64,000 nt of DNA, taken from assembly GCF_004323635.1 (NCBI RefSeq), contig NZ_CP036515.1, positions 2,171,501 through 2,235,500 of the forward strand. The letters run 5' to 3'. The DNA comes from Lichenihabitans psoromatis (GTDB lineage Bacteria > Pseudomonadota > Alphaproteobacteria > Rhizobiales > Beijerinckiaceae). The position numbers and the translations under genes were made by a program. Within the stretch, counting starts at the first letter, position 1, and each line of letters begins with the position of its first letter. The notes beneath the pieces were generated by a model. That model was given only the letters and a program-made list of their open reading frames with translations, had not been told where the DNA came from and did not search any database. Shown piece after piece: positions 17,854 through 26,808 of this stretch.

Positions 17854-18776
17854 CAATCAACCCGGACCACCCGATGGGGGCCGATCAACGGCACCGTGAG
17901 CATGTCGACGACGGCCTGCGCTGCCAAAGACATCCGGCCGCGACGTGGATAGCAGATCGACCAACCGGGGAACGTCGGCAGATAGTTAGTCAAAAGCGAT
18001 GCCAGCGCACCCCGATTCAGAGAAGCCACTGCGTGCTGTTCGAGCACGAATGCGATACCGACCGACTGCAGCGCGGCATTCACGGCGATGTCACAGTGAG
18101 AGACGGTCAGCGGGCCAGTGATGTCGACCATGGTCGTGCATCCATCGATCTGGAACACCCATCGATAGGGATAGTCAGTAGAAGGCCTCCGCCACTGAAT
18201 ACACCGGTGATGGGCGAGGTCCGACGGGGTTTCGGGTCGACCATGCTCAGCAAGATAGGCCGGTGAAGCGACGACGACGTGCCGGACTCTCGCCCCAACC
18301 GGCAACGCATAGGTAGACGGATCAGCGGCTCCAGTCAGGCTGATGTCGAGATCAAAGCCTGCTGTCACGATGTCGACGAGCGCGTCGTCAATTACGAGGT
18401 CGAGGTGAATGTCCGGAAAAGTGCGATTAAGCTCCCCCAGGCGAGGTTCTAACAGGCTCACATAAGCGGGACGCGGCACGTGCAGACGGACCAGACCCGC
18501 CGGCTTCACACTGAGTTCATGAACGTCGACGACGGCGGCCTCCATTTCATCCATCGCCGGCCTGAACCTCTTGAAAAGACGCATCCCGGCGCCGGTCATC
18601 GCGACGCTTCGGGTGGTGCGGTGCAGCAGTTCGATCCCGAGTCGGTCCTCCAGCTTTTTGATCGTCTGACTGACCGACGACGGCGCAATCCTCAAATGCC
18701 TTGCGGCACCTACGAAACTTCGCTTCTCGACAACCGCCACAAAGGCGGCAAGCTCGGCAAACTCAGATCCGCGCAT
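17850..18776 (-). CDS. LysR-family regulator with C-terminus altered by IS insertion
   Basis: Start at 18776 (MRGSEFAELAAF). N-terminal winged HTH (FVGAARHLRIAPSSVSQTIKKLE) and a substrate-binding domain; about 308 residues. The last 12 codons (LIGPHRVVRVDC) are read from the right end of IS copy A. If the IS and one ACGG repeat are removed, the gene ends at a TGA directly after DMLTVP, so the insertion hit the stop codon and only lengthened the protein. It is divergent from the lactonase-like gene, its likely target. Confidence 0.88.
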   Translation of the reverse strand: MRGSEFAELAAFVAVVEKRSFVGAARHLRIAPSSVSQTIKKLEDRLGIELLHRTTRSVAMTGAGMRLFKRFRPAMDEMEAAVVDVHELSVKPAGLVRLHVPRPAYVSLLEPRLGELNRTFPDIHLDLVIDDALVDIVTAGFDLDISLTGAADPSTYALPVGARVRHVVVASPAYLAEHGRPETPSDLAHHRCIQWRRPSTDYPYRWVFQIDGCTTMVDITGPLTVSHCDIAVNAALQSVGIAFVLEQHAVASLNRGALASLLTNYLPTFPGWSICYPRRGRMSLAAQAVVDMLTVPLIGPHRVVRVDC

Positions 18777-18942
18777 TATACTACGATCTCCGAACAGAGT
18801 GATCGGATTATAGTAGATAGACCTCATGGTTGAAAGCCTAAATGGTTGCTCGGATGATGGTCTTCTGAACGGCGCGTGGCGAACAACGCTTGTCCGTAAC
18901 GTCGTTCAGAGCCTCCGGTAGCCGAAGAGAAAACCGATCCCG

Positions 18943-19797
18943 ATGTTTCAAGCCTTGAAAACTGCCGGTCTAGCTGTCTTGCTGGGCGGTTATCTCACCT
19001 TTAGTGCCCAGGCTCAGCAACCGACGCCTCCGCCGGCAGTCAAGCTGTGGCGACTGGACTGCGGGTCCTTCACAGCGCCGAAAGATAATTTTTCGGATCT
19101 CTTCGATCATCCTGGCCAGCGGGGTTCCTACGTCGACAGCTGCTATATCGTCCGGCATGGAAAAGACTTGCTGTTGTGGGACGCCGGATTGTCGCGTTCA
19201 TTGATCGGTCAACGCGCAGACCCATTCCTGCCGATCCGTATGACGTTAATCAGATCGGTTGCCAATCAGCTCTCTGCCATTGACTTGAAACCGGCCGACA
19301 TCACCATCCTAGCGATCAGCCACAACCACTCCGATCACACCGGACAGGCATTCGACTTCCCGAATGCACGCCTCCTGATGGCCAGCGTCGACTTCGAAGC
19401 ACTTCGTCAAACACCTCCGCCGTTCTTTACCGAGCCGACTTCGCTGGCACCCTGGCTCGTCGGCGATAGCAGGAAGGACTTGATCTCGGGAGACCACGAC
19501 GTCTTCGGTGATGGTAGCGTCGTGATGGTGGCGCTGCCGGGTCATACCGCCGGAAACCATGGATTGCTGGTTCGCCTCGCCCACCGCTCTCCCGTCCTGA
19601 TCTCGGGGGACGCACTCCATTCTGCGAAGCAGTTGGAGACCCGTGCGGTTTCGCCCTTCAACGCGAGCCGTTCCGACTCGCTTGCATCCATCGACCGCAT
19701 CCTAGGAATCATGCGCGCGACCCACGCAACTCTAGTGATCGAACACGATCCAGGTTCCGTCGCCAAGCTTCCCGTGTTTCCGGCCGGCGCGGACTGA
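18943..19797 (+). CDS. Secreted metallo-beta-lactamase-fold hydrolase (N-acyl homoserine lactonase-like)
   Basis: 284 residues with a signal peptide (cleavage near AQAQQ). The dinuclear metal site is complete: HNHSDHTG (HxHxDH), GHTAGNHG, SGDALHS and the terminal IEHDPG His. This arrangement matches AHL lactonases and related periplasmic MBL-fold enzymes, although substrate cannot be set from motifs alone. It is transcribed away from a LysR regulator across 166 bp. AHL quenching or general lactone/ester hydrolysis are both possible. Confidence 0.85.
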   Translation: MFQALKTAGLAVLLGGYLTFSAQAQQPTPPPAVKLWRLDCGSFTAPKDNFSDLFDHPGQRGSYVDSCYIVRHGKDLLLWDAGLSRSLIGQRADPFLPIRMTLIRSVANQLSAIDLKPADITILAISHNHSDHTGQAFDFPNARLLMASVDFEALRQTPPPFFTEPTSLAPWLVGDSRKDLISGDHDVFGDGSVVMVALPGHTAGNHGLLVRLAHRSPVLISGDALHSAKQLETRAVSPFNASRSDSLASIDRILGIMRATHATLVIEHDPGSVAKLPVFPAGAD

Positions 19798-20211
19798 CAA
19801 GTGACGTGCGGCGGCACCAAAGTCGAGCGACCGGTGGTGGCGTGATTGCGGACATTCGTCGCCGAACACGTGACAATCTGCAACGGGTCGAGCAGCTCTT
19901 CGGCTCCGGAAATGTCCCTTATCGGAAGCTAAATGCCCGGTGCTTATGTCTGCCGATAGGCGGAAAGCGGCTGTAGCCAAGTTTCGACGGCTTTGTCCGT
20001 CGCCATAGGACACCGGACATTCGAACCAGACTTATGCAACGGCAACATTGTTGATTAGCTGGAGGCCGCATTACCGCGCAAAACTCTTGAATTACGCACC
20101 TGCTCTTTTGAACCATCCGGCCCGTCGTCGACCAGCACCTTAGCCAGTCCTACCTGACGTTTCTAAAGGGTTCCCTTTTTAAAGACTTCAATGCGAGGCA
20201 TCATAGACGAG
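19798..20211. other. Intergenic, nothing recognised
   Basis: About 410 bp between the lactonase-like gene and a small secreted protein gene on the opposite strand. Short minus-strand frames are interrupted and carry no motif. Confidence 0.5.
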
Positions 20212-20622
20212 TCACATGCCGGCTGCACCGCAATGGCCTTTGCCCTGCTTGTCGACAGCCCAGATGCAGTCAGGCTCGGGATAGATCGGAAATACCCGGC
20301 CCCGCCGGCTTTCCATTGAATCGGCAGTGCCGAAACCCCAATAGTCGGCTTTCTTCGCTTTTTTGAAACAGGTGAACGAGCCGCTCGGGCTAACCCCGTA
20401 CTCGGGTGCGAACTTCGGATAATAAAACCCCGTGCGGTGATCCGCCCATACAACACCGTCACCCGCGCAGCCGCCTTGTGCCGCAGCTTCATTCTCGAAT
20501 GTCGGCACGGCCCCCAGGCCGTATTCGGAAGCGACATCGTCGTCGGCCAGTGCCGATGAAGCCAACACCGTCATGATCGCGAGCGATCCCGATCGTAAGT
20601 AGATGCGCCAGCTTTTGGACAT
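20212..20622 (-). CDS. Small secreted protein, function unknown
   Basis: 136 residues; signal peptide with cleavage near SSALADD. The mature part has four cysteines (GGCAGDG, FTCFKK, PDCIWA, GHCGAAG) that could form two disulphides, and is rich in Gly and aromatic residues. The spacing of the cysteines and the presence of a leader argue for a real exported protein. No family recognised. Confidence 0.6.
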   Translation of the reverse strand: MSKSWRIYLRSGSLAIMTVLASSALADDDVASEYGLGAVPTFENEAAAQGGCAGDGVVWADHRTGFYYPKFAPEYGVSPSGSFTCFKKAKKADYWGFGTADSMESRRGRVFPIYPEPDCIWAVDKQGKGHCGAAGM

Positions 20623-20748
20623 CGTCTCATCCCTGATGTTTCCCGAGATCTATCACGCGCGACGGATGCCGCAATCAGGAAGTTGACGCACAACGACAAG
20701 CTGCGGAACGCTCGCAAAAGGCCCTTTTTTTTGCGGTTCAGAAGCGCG

Positions 20749-21348
20749 TCACGTCATGGCCGTCACATGTTCCTCACGGGCGGCGTCCCAGATTTCCTTT
20801 GCCGCATCTAAGTTGACGGCCGCGATGCCAAGGCCAACGATCAGATCAGGCCATGCCGATCGCCACAGGAAGGCTGTCACCAAGCCCGCAGCGATGATGG
20901 CGACGTTGGCGAAAGTGTCATTGCGCGACGACAAAAAAGCGGCCCGCGTGAGACTGCCCGCATGCGCCCGGTAGCGGGCCAGCATGAATGCGCAGGATAG
21001 ATTGACGGCAAGCGCCCCGGCCCCGGCGAGCGACAGCGGCAACGGCGCGGGCGCAACCGGGACGTTGAACTTTCCCCATGCGGTCCAGAGGGTCGCCAGA
21101 CCGGGGATCAGCAGAATGCCAGCAAGGGTCATTCCGACCCGTGCCCGGTGTTTCGCGCTCCATCCAAGGGCGGCGAGGATTAACAGATTGACGGAGGCAT
21201 CCTCAAGGAAATCGACGCTATCGGCGAACAGCGACACCGAGCCGATGGCCAGGGCGACCGCGACCTCAATCCCAAAATAGCCAAGGTTTAGCAGGGCAAC
21301 GAGGCGAACAACGCGGCGCAGGCCGATGTCGGGCAGGGGCAGATCCAT
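20749..21348 (-). CDS. Short CDF-like cation transporter
   Basis: 199 residues with about six membrane segments. The N-terminal segment keeps the CDF pattern SLFADSVDFLED, where Asp residues bind metal, and a later SSRNDTFANVAII segment corresponds to the HxxxD metal site of helix 5 with Asn in place of His. The C-terminal cytoplasmic domain of full CDF proteins is absent. It is divergent from dmeRF, so co-regulation by the same metal sensor is possible. Confidence 0.78.
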   Translation of the reverse strand: MDLPLPDIGLRRVVRLVALLNLGYFGIEVAVALAIGSVSLFADSVDFLEDASVNLLILAALGWSAKHRARVGMTLAGILLIPGLATLWTAWGKFNVPVAPAPLPLSLAGAGALAVNLSCAFMLARYRAHAGSLTRAAFLSSRNDTFANVAIIAAGLVTAFLWRSAWPDLIVGLGIAAVNLDAAKEIWDAAREEHVTAMT

Positions 21349-21454
21349 GCTGTAATCCTACCACGGCCCGGGCTCCTCTATCCAGGGTTCGGCCACGACG
21401 AGCTTGGAAGAACTCGCGATAGCTGCGCTCGACGCACGCCAAACCAGATTGATT

Positions 21455-21478
21455 AACATACCCCCCTAGCCTATATCT
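21455..21478 (+). promoter_or_regulatory. Candidate DmeR/RcnR-type operator
   Basis: ATACCCCCCTAGCCTAT just upstream of dmeR contains a run of six C flanked by AT-rich half sites. RcnR/CsoR-type regulators of this subgroup bind TACT-G6-N-AGTA-like or related G/C-tract boxes. It lies in the 145-bp space between dmeR and the divergent CDF gene, so it could control both. Confidence 0.55.
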
Positions 21479-21493
21479 TGCTACGGAGCGAAC

Positions 21494-21766
21494 ATGCATA
21501 CCATCAAGGACAAGGCGAAGCTCACCGGCCGCGTGCGCCGTATCAAGGGGCAGGCCGAGGCACTCGAACGGGCGCTAGAGGCCGAACTCGGCTGTGCCGA
21601 TGTGCTGATGCTGGTCGCATCCATGCGCGGAGCTGTGAACGGCCTAACCGCCAAGGTCATGGAGGATCACATCCGCCACCACATTGTCGATCCCGACAAG
21701 GTGGACTCCCCTGAGGCCAAGGGCGCGGCCGAACTGATCGAAGTCATGAAAACCTATATCAAATGA
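21494..21766 (+). CDS. dmeR: DmeR: CsoR/RcnR-family Ni/Co-responsive repressor
   Basis: 90-residue all-helical regulator. Residues equivalent to the RcnR metal ligands His3, Cys35, His60 and His64 are present one position earlier: H2, C34, H59 and H63. This set marks the Ni/Co-sensing branch rather than the Cu-sensing (CsoR) or formaldehyde-sensing (FrmR) branches. It is followed after 7 bp by dmeF. Confidence 0.88.
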   Translation: MHTIKDKAKLTGRVRRIKGQAEALERALEAELGCADVLMLVASMRGAVNGLTAKVMEDHIRHHIVDPDKVDSPEAKGAAELIEVMKTYIK

Positions 21767-21773
21767 GGAGAAA

Positions 21774-23030
21774 ATGACCGACAGCGACACCCTGCCCGGC
21801 CACAGCCACGTTTTTCTCGGCGAGGGGCACGCCGCCAACCAAAAGCGGACATGGGCAGTCATCGCCCTCTGCGCGGTTATGATGATCGGCGAAATCGTTG
21901 GTGGACTGCTGTTCGGCTCAATCGCCCTCGTGGCGGACGGTCTCCATATGTCGACCCACGCGGGGGCGTTGCTGCTCGCGGCGCTCGCCTACAGCTTCGC
22001 CAGCCGGCACGCTACCGATCGCCGGTTCACCTTCGGCACCGGCAAGCTGGGCGACCTCGCCGGCTTTAGCAGCGCCATTGTCCTCGCCATGATCGCGCTC
22101 CTCATCGGTTATGAGGCGGTCTCCCGCCTGTTCGCTCCGGTCCCGATCCAGTTTTACGAAGCTATTCCGATCGCCTGCTTCGGGCTGATCGTGAACATTG
22201 CCAGCGTCTGGCTGCTGAGCGGTAGCCATGACCACCATCACGGCCATAGGCATAACCACAGGCACGGCCACGATGATCATCACGCTCATGATGAGGAGCA
22301 TCGCCTGACCTGCGGCAGCGGCACCATGGCGCTCAGCATCTTTGAGGATGGCGTACCGCCCCGGTTTCGTGTCCGCATCGAGGGCACCAACGAGCCCCGG
22401 CAGATGACTGTCGAGACAGTCAGGTCGGACGGCACGCGGCAGCTGTTTCAGATAGCAGATAAGGGCGCCTACCTTGAATCCATCGAGGATATTCCGGAGC
22501 CGCATGCTTTTGAGGCGCTTGTCCGTTACAGCGACTCCACGGGCCAGCAGCAGAGCCGCGCCACCTTCGCCGAACACGGCCACGCTGAACAAGGGACTCA
22601 CCGCGACAACAATATGCGGGCGGCTGTCATCCATGTGATGGCCGATGCCGCCGTGTCAGTGCTGGTCATTGTTGGGCTGCTTCTCGCCCGCACGTTTGGC
22701 TGGCTATGGATGGACCCGTTGGCCGGCATCGTCGGTGCATGCGTGATCGCGTCCTGGTCCTATGGCCTTCTCTGCGACACGGGCGCGATCCTGCTCGACA
22801 TGGTGCCTGACACCGCCACCGAGCGCGGCATTCGTCAGACGATCGAAACAGACGGCGATCGGCTTCAAGACCTTCACCTGTGGCGGCTTGGCCCCGGCCA
22901 TCTAGGGGCCATCGTTGTCGTTGCCACACGGGAACCGCGCGGTCCAGCTTTCTATCGCGAGCAGCTATCCCGCTTCAGGTCGCTCTCGCACGTCACTGTC
23001 GAAGTGCAGCAACTGCAAAGCATCCGGTGA
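21774..23030 (+). CDS. dmeF: DmeF: CDF-family Co/Ni efflux transporter
   Basis: 418 residues, start behind GAGGAGAAA. Six membrane segments with the CDF metal sites HMSTHAG (helix 2) and HVMADAAVSV (helix 5). A long His-rich cytoplasmic loop lies between helices 4 and 5 (HDHHHGHRHNHRHGHDDHHAH region, residues about 152-180), followed by an inserted soluble segment of about 100 residues before helix 5. This is the layout of DmeF from Cupriavidus and Rhizobium, which exports cobalt and nickel. Confidence 0.9.
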   Translation: MTDSDTLPGHSHVFLGEGHAANQKRTWAVIALCAVMMIGEIVGGLLFGSIALVADGLHMSTHAGALLLAALAYSFASRHATDRRFTFGTGKLGDLAGFSSAIVLAMIALLIGYEAVSRLFAPVPIQFYEAIPIACFGLIVNIASVWLLSGSHDHHHGHRHNHRHGHDDHHAHDEEHRLTCGSGTMALSIFEDGVPPRFRVRIEGTNEPRQMTVETVRSDGTRQLFQIADKGAYLESIEDIPEPHAFEALVRYSDSTGQQQSRATFAEHGHAEQGTHRDNNMRAAVIHVMADAAVSVLVIVGLLLARTFGWLWMDPLAGIVGACVIASWSYGLLCDTGAILLDMVPDTATERGIRQTIETDGDRLQDLHLWRLGPGHLGAIVVVATREPRGPAFYREQLSRFRSLSHVTVEVQQLQSIR

Positions 23031-23157
23031 AAAGATCATTTTCTCACGCGGTCAATGATTTTGCAGGCGTGCCTGGAATGAACTGCCGCCAAGGCCATCC
23101 ATGATGGGACATTCAGGCCTGCCATCGCCTTCACAGGCATCAGCGAGGCCATGCAGC

Positions 23158-23831
23158 AGCGAAGTCGAAGCCCTCGTGCGCTGGCAGCATCCGACCCGCG
23201 GCCTCGTTCCCCCGACCGACTTCATAACCATAGCGGAGGAAACGGGGCTCATCGTGCCACTCGGACAATGGGTGATGGAAGAAGCTTGCCGTCAAGTAGA
23301 CTTCTGGCAAGCGGAATTTGGCGGAGCCGAGCCTCTCATCGTCAGTATCAATCTTTCTCCGCACCAATTCCAGCAGCCAAACCTTATTGAGGAGGTCAAG
23401 CGGGCCTTGCACATGAGCGGCCTGTCGGCAGCCTGCCTGAAGCTGGAGATCACGGAGGGCGTCATCATGCGCGATGTCGCGGCGACACTCGTGACGCTCA
23501 ATCAGCTCAAGGAACTCGACATCCAATTAGCCATCGACGATTTCGGGACAGGTTATTCGTCGCTCGCCTATTTAAAGCGTCTGCCGCTTGATGTCCTCAA
23601 GATAGACCGCTCCTTCATCGGGGGATCGGTCGGAACCATGAGGATACGGCTATCGTGCGAGCGATCATCTCCATGGCCAAGACCCTGCATCTGTCGATCA
23701 CCGCCGAAGGTATTAAAACAGCGGAGCAGGAAACGCTCTTGCGAGACTGGGCCTGCGATCGTGCCCAAGGCTACCTCTATTCGCGACCGCTCGATGCAAA
23801 AGCGCTTACAGCCCCCTCTCTGGCAGCTTGA
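23158..23831 (+). pseudogene. EAL-domain (c-di-GMP phosphodiesterase) fragment, frameshifted
   Basis: Homology starts inside the EAL domain (EALVRWQHPTRG), so the N-terminal sensory and GGDEF parts are missing. Catalytic-type motifs ITEGVIMRD and IDDFGTGYSSL and KIDRSFI are present. After GG near 23627 the frame shifts by one base: the correct continuation (NHEDTAIVRAIISMAKTLHL, then AEGIKTAEQ and GYLYSRPL) is read in another frame to a TGA at 23831. Both the truncation and the shift make activity unlikely. Confidence 0.87.
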
Positions 23832-24248
23832 GATTAGGGCTTATAGCTAGCAAATATTCAGAAGCAATCTTTCTACTATTCGTCTAGCTGTGGCCAGCTT
23901 CAGGTTAGTGCCATTGAGTATCGCGTTGTAGAATGGCGGCAAGCCGATGTTCCCCTCACTGGCTTGCGGGCCACCGAAATGATAGGCCGCCCGCAAGCAA
24001 ACCTTAATGAAGCCCGAGTAAGGTCGAGACTTACCGGTCGCCGATGTCGCCTCCGGTGTGCAGCCCGCTCCGAAGCGGACCATCGTCTCACGGCCATACC
24101 CCGGGCATCTGAATGAACTCGGCAAACCGGAACAGACCTATCGAGAAACGGAACAGCTGTTCAAGAAGCCTTGTGATCCCAATACTATGACTCGAGCGGC
24201 GGGAACTGCTTTTTTGTGTTGAGGGAACGAGGATCGAGAACCCGAGCT
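23832..24248. other. Intergenic between EAL pseudogene and nested IS
   Basis: About 415 bp without a recognised gene; minus-strand frames here are short and motif-free. Confidence 0.5.
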
Positions 24249-25089
24249 TGATCGGCCCCCATCGGGTGGTCCGGGTTGATTGTTAGTTCATGGTCGGCCT
24301 GGGCGCCACCCTGAGCATGGCCGGCGGAGATGGTCGGGGTTTCGCAGCCGGCCATGCGGCGAAGGCGGGCACGAAGACCTCCGGCGCCGGGGGCTTGTAG
24401 CCGATTGATCCGTGCGGGCGCACAGTATTGTAATGCCTTCTCCAGCTTTCGATGATGACCTGAGCTTCCTTGAGCGAGTAGAAGATCTCTCCGTCGAGCA
24501 GCTCGTCTCGGAAGCGAGCGTTGAACGACTCGACGTAGCCGTTCTCCCACGGGCTGCCTGGGGCAATATAGGCGGTCTTTGCTCCAACCGCCGTGATCCA
24601 GTCTTGCACAGCCTGGGCGATGAACTCGGGGCCGTTGTCCGAACGGATGTGACCAGGCACGCCGCGCAGGATGAACAGGTCGGACAGAACGTCAATGACG
24701 TCGGTCGAGTTGAGCTTGCGCGCGACCCGGATGGCCAGGCACTCCCGGGTGAACTCGTCGACGACATTGAGGGTCCTGAACTTGCGGCCGTCATGCGTGC
24801 GATCCTCGACAAAGTCGTACGACCAGACGTGATCGCGGTGCTCGGGCCGGAGGCGAATGCAGGAGCCGTCGTTGAGCCAGAGACGTCCCTTCTTCGGCTG
24901 CTTGGCCGGCACCTTCAGCCCTTCGCATCGCCAGATGCGCTCGACCCGCTTGTCGTTTACCAGCCACCCGGCATCGCGCAGCAACGCCGCGATCTTGCGA
25001 TAGCCGTAGCGGCCGTACTGCCGCGCTGATCGTCCCCCCTTGAAGTGGTCCATCCCGATGTATGGCTTTCGAGCCTGGAGGATGGATCG

Positions 25090-25365
25090 ATGGGAAGACG
25101 ACCGAAGCCTGAAGAGATCGTGAGCAAGCTGCGTCAGGTCGACGTGTTGGTCTCACAGGGGAAGACCGTTGCGGACTCGGTTCGCTCGATCGGGGTGACC
25201 GAGGTCACCTACTACCGGTGGCGGAAGGAGTTCGGCGGCTTGAAGCTTGACCAGGTCAAGCGCCTGAAGGAGCTGGAGACGGAGAACATGCGGCTTCGCA
25301 AGGCGATCGCCGACCTCACGCTCGACAAGCTGATTCTGAAGGAGGCGGCCTCGGGAAACTTCTGA
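25090..25365 (+). CDS. IS3-family OrfA (copy C)
   Basis: 91 residues, same predicted protein as OrfA of copy A, with HTH and leucine-zipper region intact. Confidence 0.93.
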   Translation: MGRRPKPEEIVSKLRQVDVLVSQGKTVADSVRSIGVTEVTYYRWRKEFGGLKLDQVKRLKELETENMRLRKAIADLTLDKLILKEAASGNF

Positions 25366-25397
25366 GCCCCGCGCGCCGGCGCGTCTGCATCGAGCAT

Positions 25398-26270
25398 GTG
25401 CGACAGCATTTGCCTGTCTCCGAGCGCCGCGTCTGTGCGGCGCTCGGTCAGCACCGCTCGACGCAGCGCAAGGCGCCGCGGGGCTTTGACGACGAAGAGG
25501 CGTTGACGGGCGACATCATCGAGCTGGCGCGGCAGTACGGCCGCTACGGCTATCGCAAGATCGCGGCGTTGCTGCGCGATGCCGGGTGGCTGGTAAACGA
25601 CAAGCGGGTCGAGCGCATCTGGCGATGCGAAGGGCTGAAGGTGCCGGCCAAGCAGCCGAAGAAGGGACGTCTCTGGCTCAACGACGGCTCCTGCATTCGC
25701 CTCCGGCCCGAGCACCGCGATCACGTCTGGTCGTACGACTTTGTCGAGGATCGCACGCATGACGGCCGCAAGTTCAGGACCCTCAATGTCGTCGACGAGT
25801 TCACCCGGGAGTGCCTGGCCATCCGGGTCGCGCGCAAGCTCAACTCGACCGACGTCATTGACGTTCTGTCCGACCTGTTCATCCTGCGCGGCGTGCCTGG
25901 TCACATCCGTTCGGACAACGGCCCCGAGTTCATCGCCCAGGCTGTGCAAGACTGGATCACGGCGGTTGGAGCAAAGACCGCCTATATTGCCCCAGGCAGC
26001 CCGTGGGAGAACGGCTACGTCGAGTCGTTCAACGCTCGCTTCCGAGACGAGCTGCTCGACGGAGAGATCTTCTACTCGCTCAAGGAAGCTCAGGTCATCA
26101 TCGAAAGCTGGAGAAGGCATTACAATACTGTGCGCCCGCACGGATCAATCGGCTACAAGCCCCCGGCGCCGGAGGTCTTCGTGCCCGCCTTCGCCGCATG
26201 GCCGGCTGCGAAACCCCGACCATCTCCGCCGGCCATGCTCAGGGTGGCGCCCAGGCCGACCATGAACTAA
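25398..26270 (+). CDS. IS3-family OrfB transposase (copy C)
   Basis: 290 residues, same predicted protein as OrfB of copy A, with complete DDE triad. It needs -1 frameshifting from OrfA for the full transposase. Confidence 0.93.
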   Translation: MRQHLPVSERRVCAALGQHRSTQRKAPRGFDDEEALTGDIIELARQYGRYGYRKIAALLRDAGWLVNDKRVERIWRCEGLKVPAKQPKKGRLWLNDGSCIRLRPEHRDHVWSYDFVEDRTHDGRKFRTLNVVDEFTRECLAIRVARKLNSTDVIDVLSDLFILRGVPGHIRSDNGPEFIAQAVQDWITAVGAKTAYIAPGSPWENGYVESFNARFRDELLDGEIFYSLKEAQVIIESWRRHYNTVRPHGSIGYKPPAPEVFVPAFAAWPAAKPRPSPPAMLRVAPRPTMN

Positions 26271-26469
26271 CAATCAACCCGGACCACCCGATGGGGGCCG
26301 ATCAGCGCCAGCTCGATGATGTCGCCCGTCAACGCCTCTTCGTCGTCAAAGCCCCGCGGCGCCTTGCGCTGCGTCGAGCGGTGCTGACCGAGCGCCGCAC
26401 AGACGCGGCGCTCGGAGACAGGCAAATGCTGTCGCACATGCTCGATGCAGACGCGCCGGCGCGCGGGGC

Positions 26470-26745
26470 TCAGAAGTTTCCCGAGGCCGCCTCCTTCAGA
26501 ATCAGCTTGTCGAGCGTGAGGTCGGCGATCGCCTTGCGAAGCCGCATGTTCTCCGTCTCCAGCTCCTTCAGGCGCTTGACCTGGTCAAGCTTCAAGCCGC
26601 CGAACTCCTTCCGCCACCGGTAGTAGGTGACCTCGGTCACCCCGATCGAGCGAACCGAGTCCGCAACGGTCTTCCCCTGTGAGACCAACACGTCGACCTG
26701 ACGCAGCTTGCTCACGATCTCTTCAGGCTTCGGTCGTCTTCCCAT
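26470..26745 (-). CDS. IS3-family OrfA (copy B)
   Basis: Intact 91-residue OrfA of the outer copy. Without its OrfB partner it can at most act as a DNA-binding inhibitor of transposition, as reported for OrfA proteins of other IS3 elements. Confidence 0.9.
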   Translation of the reverse strand: MGRRPKPEEIVSKLRQVDVLVSQGKTVADSVRSIGVTEVTYYRWRKEFGGLKLDQVKRLKELETENMRLRKAIADLTLDKLILKEAASGNF

Positions 26746-26808
26746 CGATCCATCCTCCAGGCTCGAAAGCCATACATCGGGATGGACCACTTCAAGGGGG
26801 GACGATCA

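Larger units (their letters stand above)
16606..17891 (+). mobile_element. IS3-family insertion sequence, IS407-like, copy A
   Basis: Element 16610-17887 (1278 bp). Terminal inverted repeats start TGATCGTCCCCCC on the left and, read inward on the minus strand, TGATCGGCCCCCA on the right, both continuing to GTGGTCC. It is flanked by the 4-bp direct repeat ACGG (16606-16609 and 17888-17891), the duplication length typical of the IS407 group. Two overlapping transposase frames are intact. Two further copies lie at 24-27 kb. Confidence 0.95.
25023..26308 (+). mobile_element. IS407-like IS, copy C, inserted into copy B
   Basis: Complete element 25027-26304 (1278 bp) flanked by GCGC (25023-25026 and 26305-26308). 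The target is orfB of another copy of the same element in the opposite orientation. Predicted proteins are the same as those of copy A. Confidence 0.95.
24283..26473 (-). pseudogene. OrfB of IS copy B, interrupted by copy C
   Basis: The 3' part (24283-25026) encodes the DDE core from RQYGRYGYRK onward and ends at the normal stop. The 5' part lies beyond copy C (26309 to about 26473). The gene cannot make a full transposase, but the residual sequence equals that of copies A and C. Confidence 0.92.
24249..26808 (-). mobile_element. IS407-like IS, copy B (minus orientation), split by copy C
   Basis: Outer copy made of 24249-25026 (778 bp) and 26309-26808 (500 bp), which add up to exactly 1278 bp. 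Both termini carry the same inverted repeats as copy A. The interrupting copy C has generated a 4-bp GCGC repeat. Copy B's own flanks are AGCT (left) and CGCT (right), matching at only three of four positions, so its original duplication is mutated or one flank was exchanged by recombination. Confidence 0.93.
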
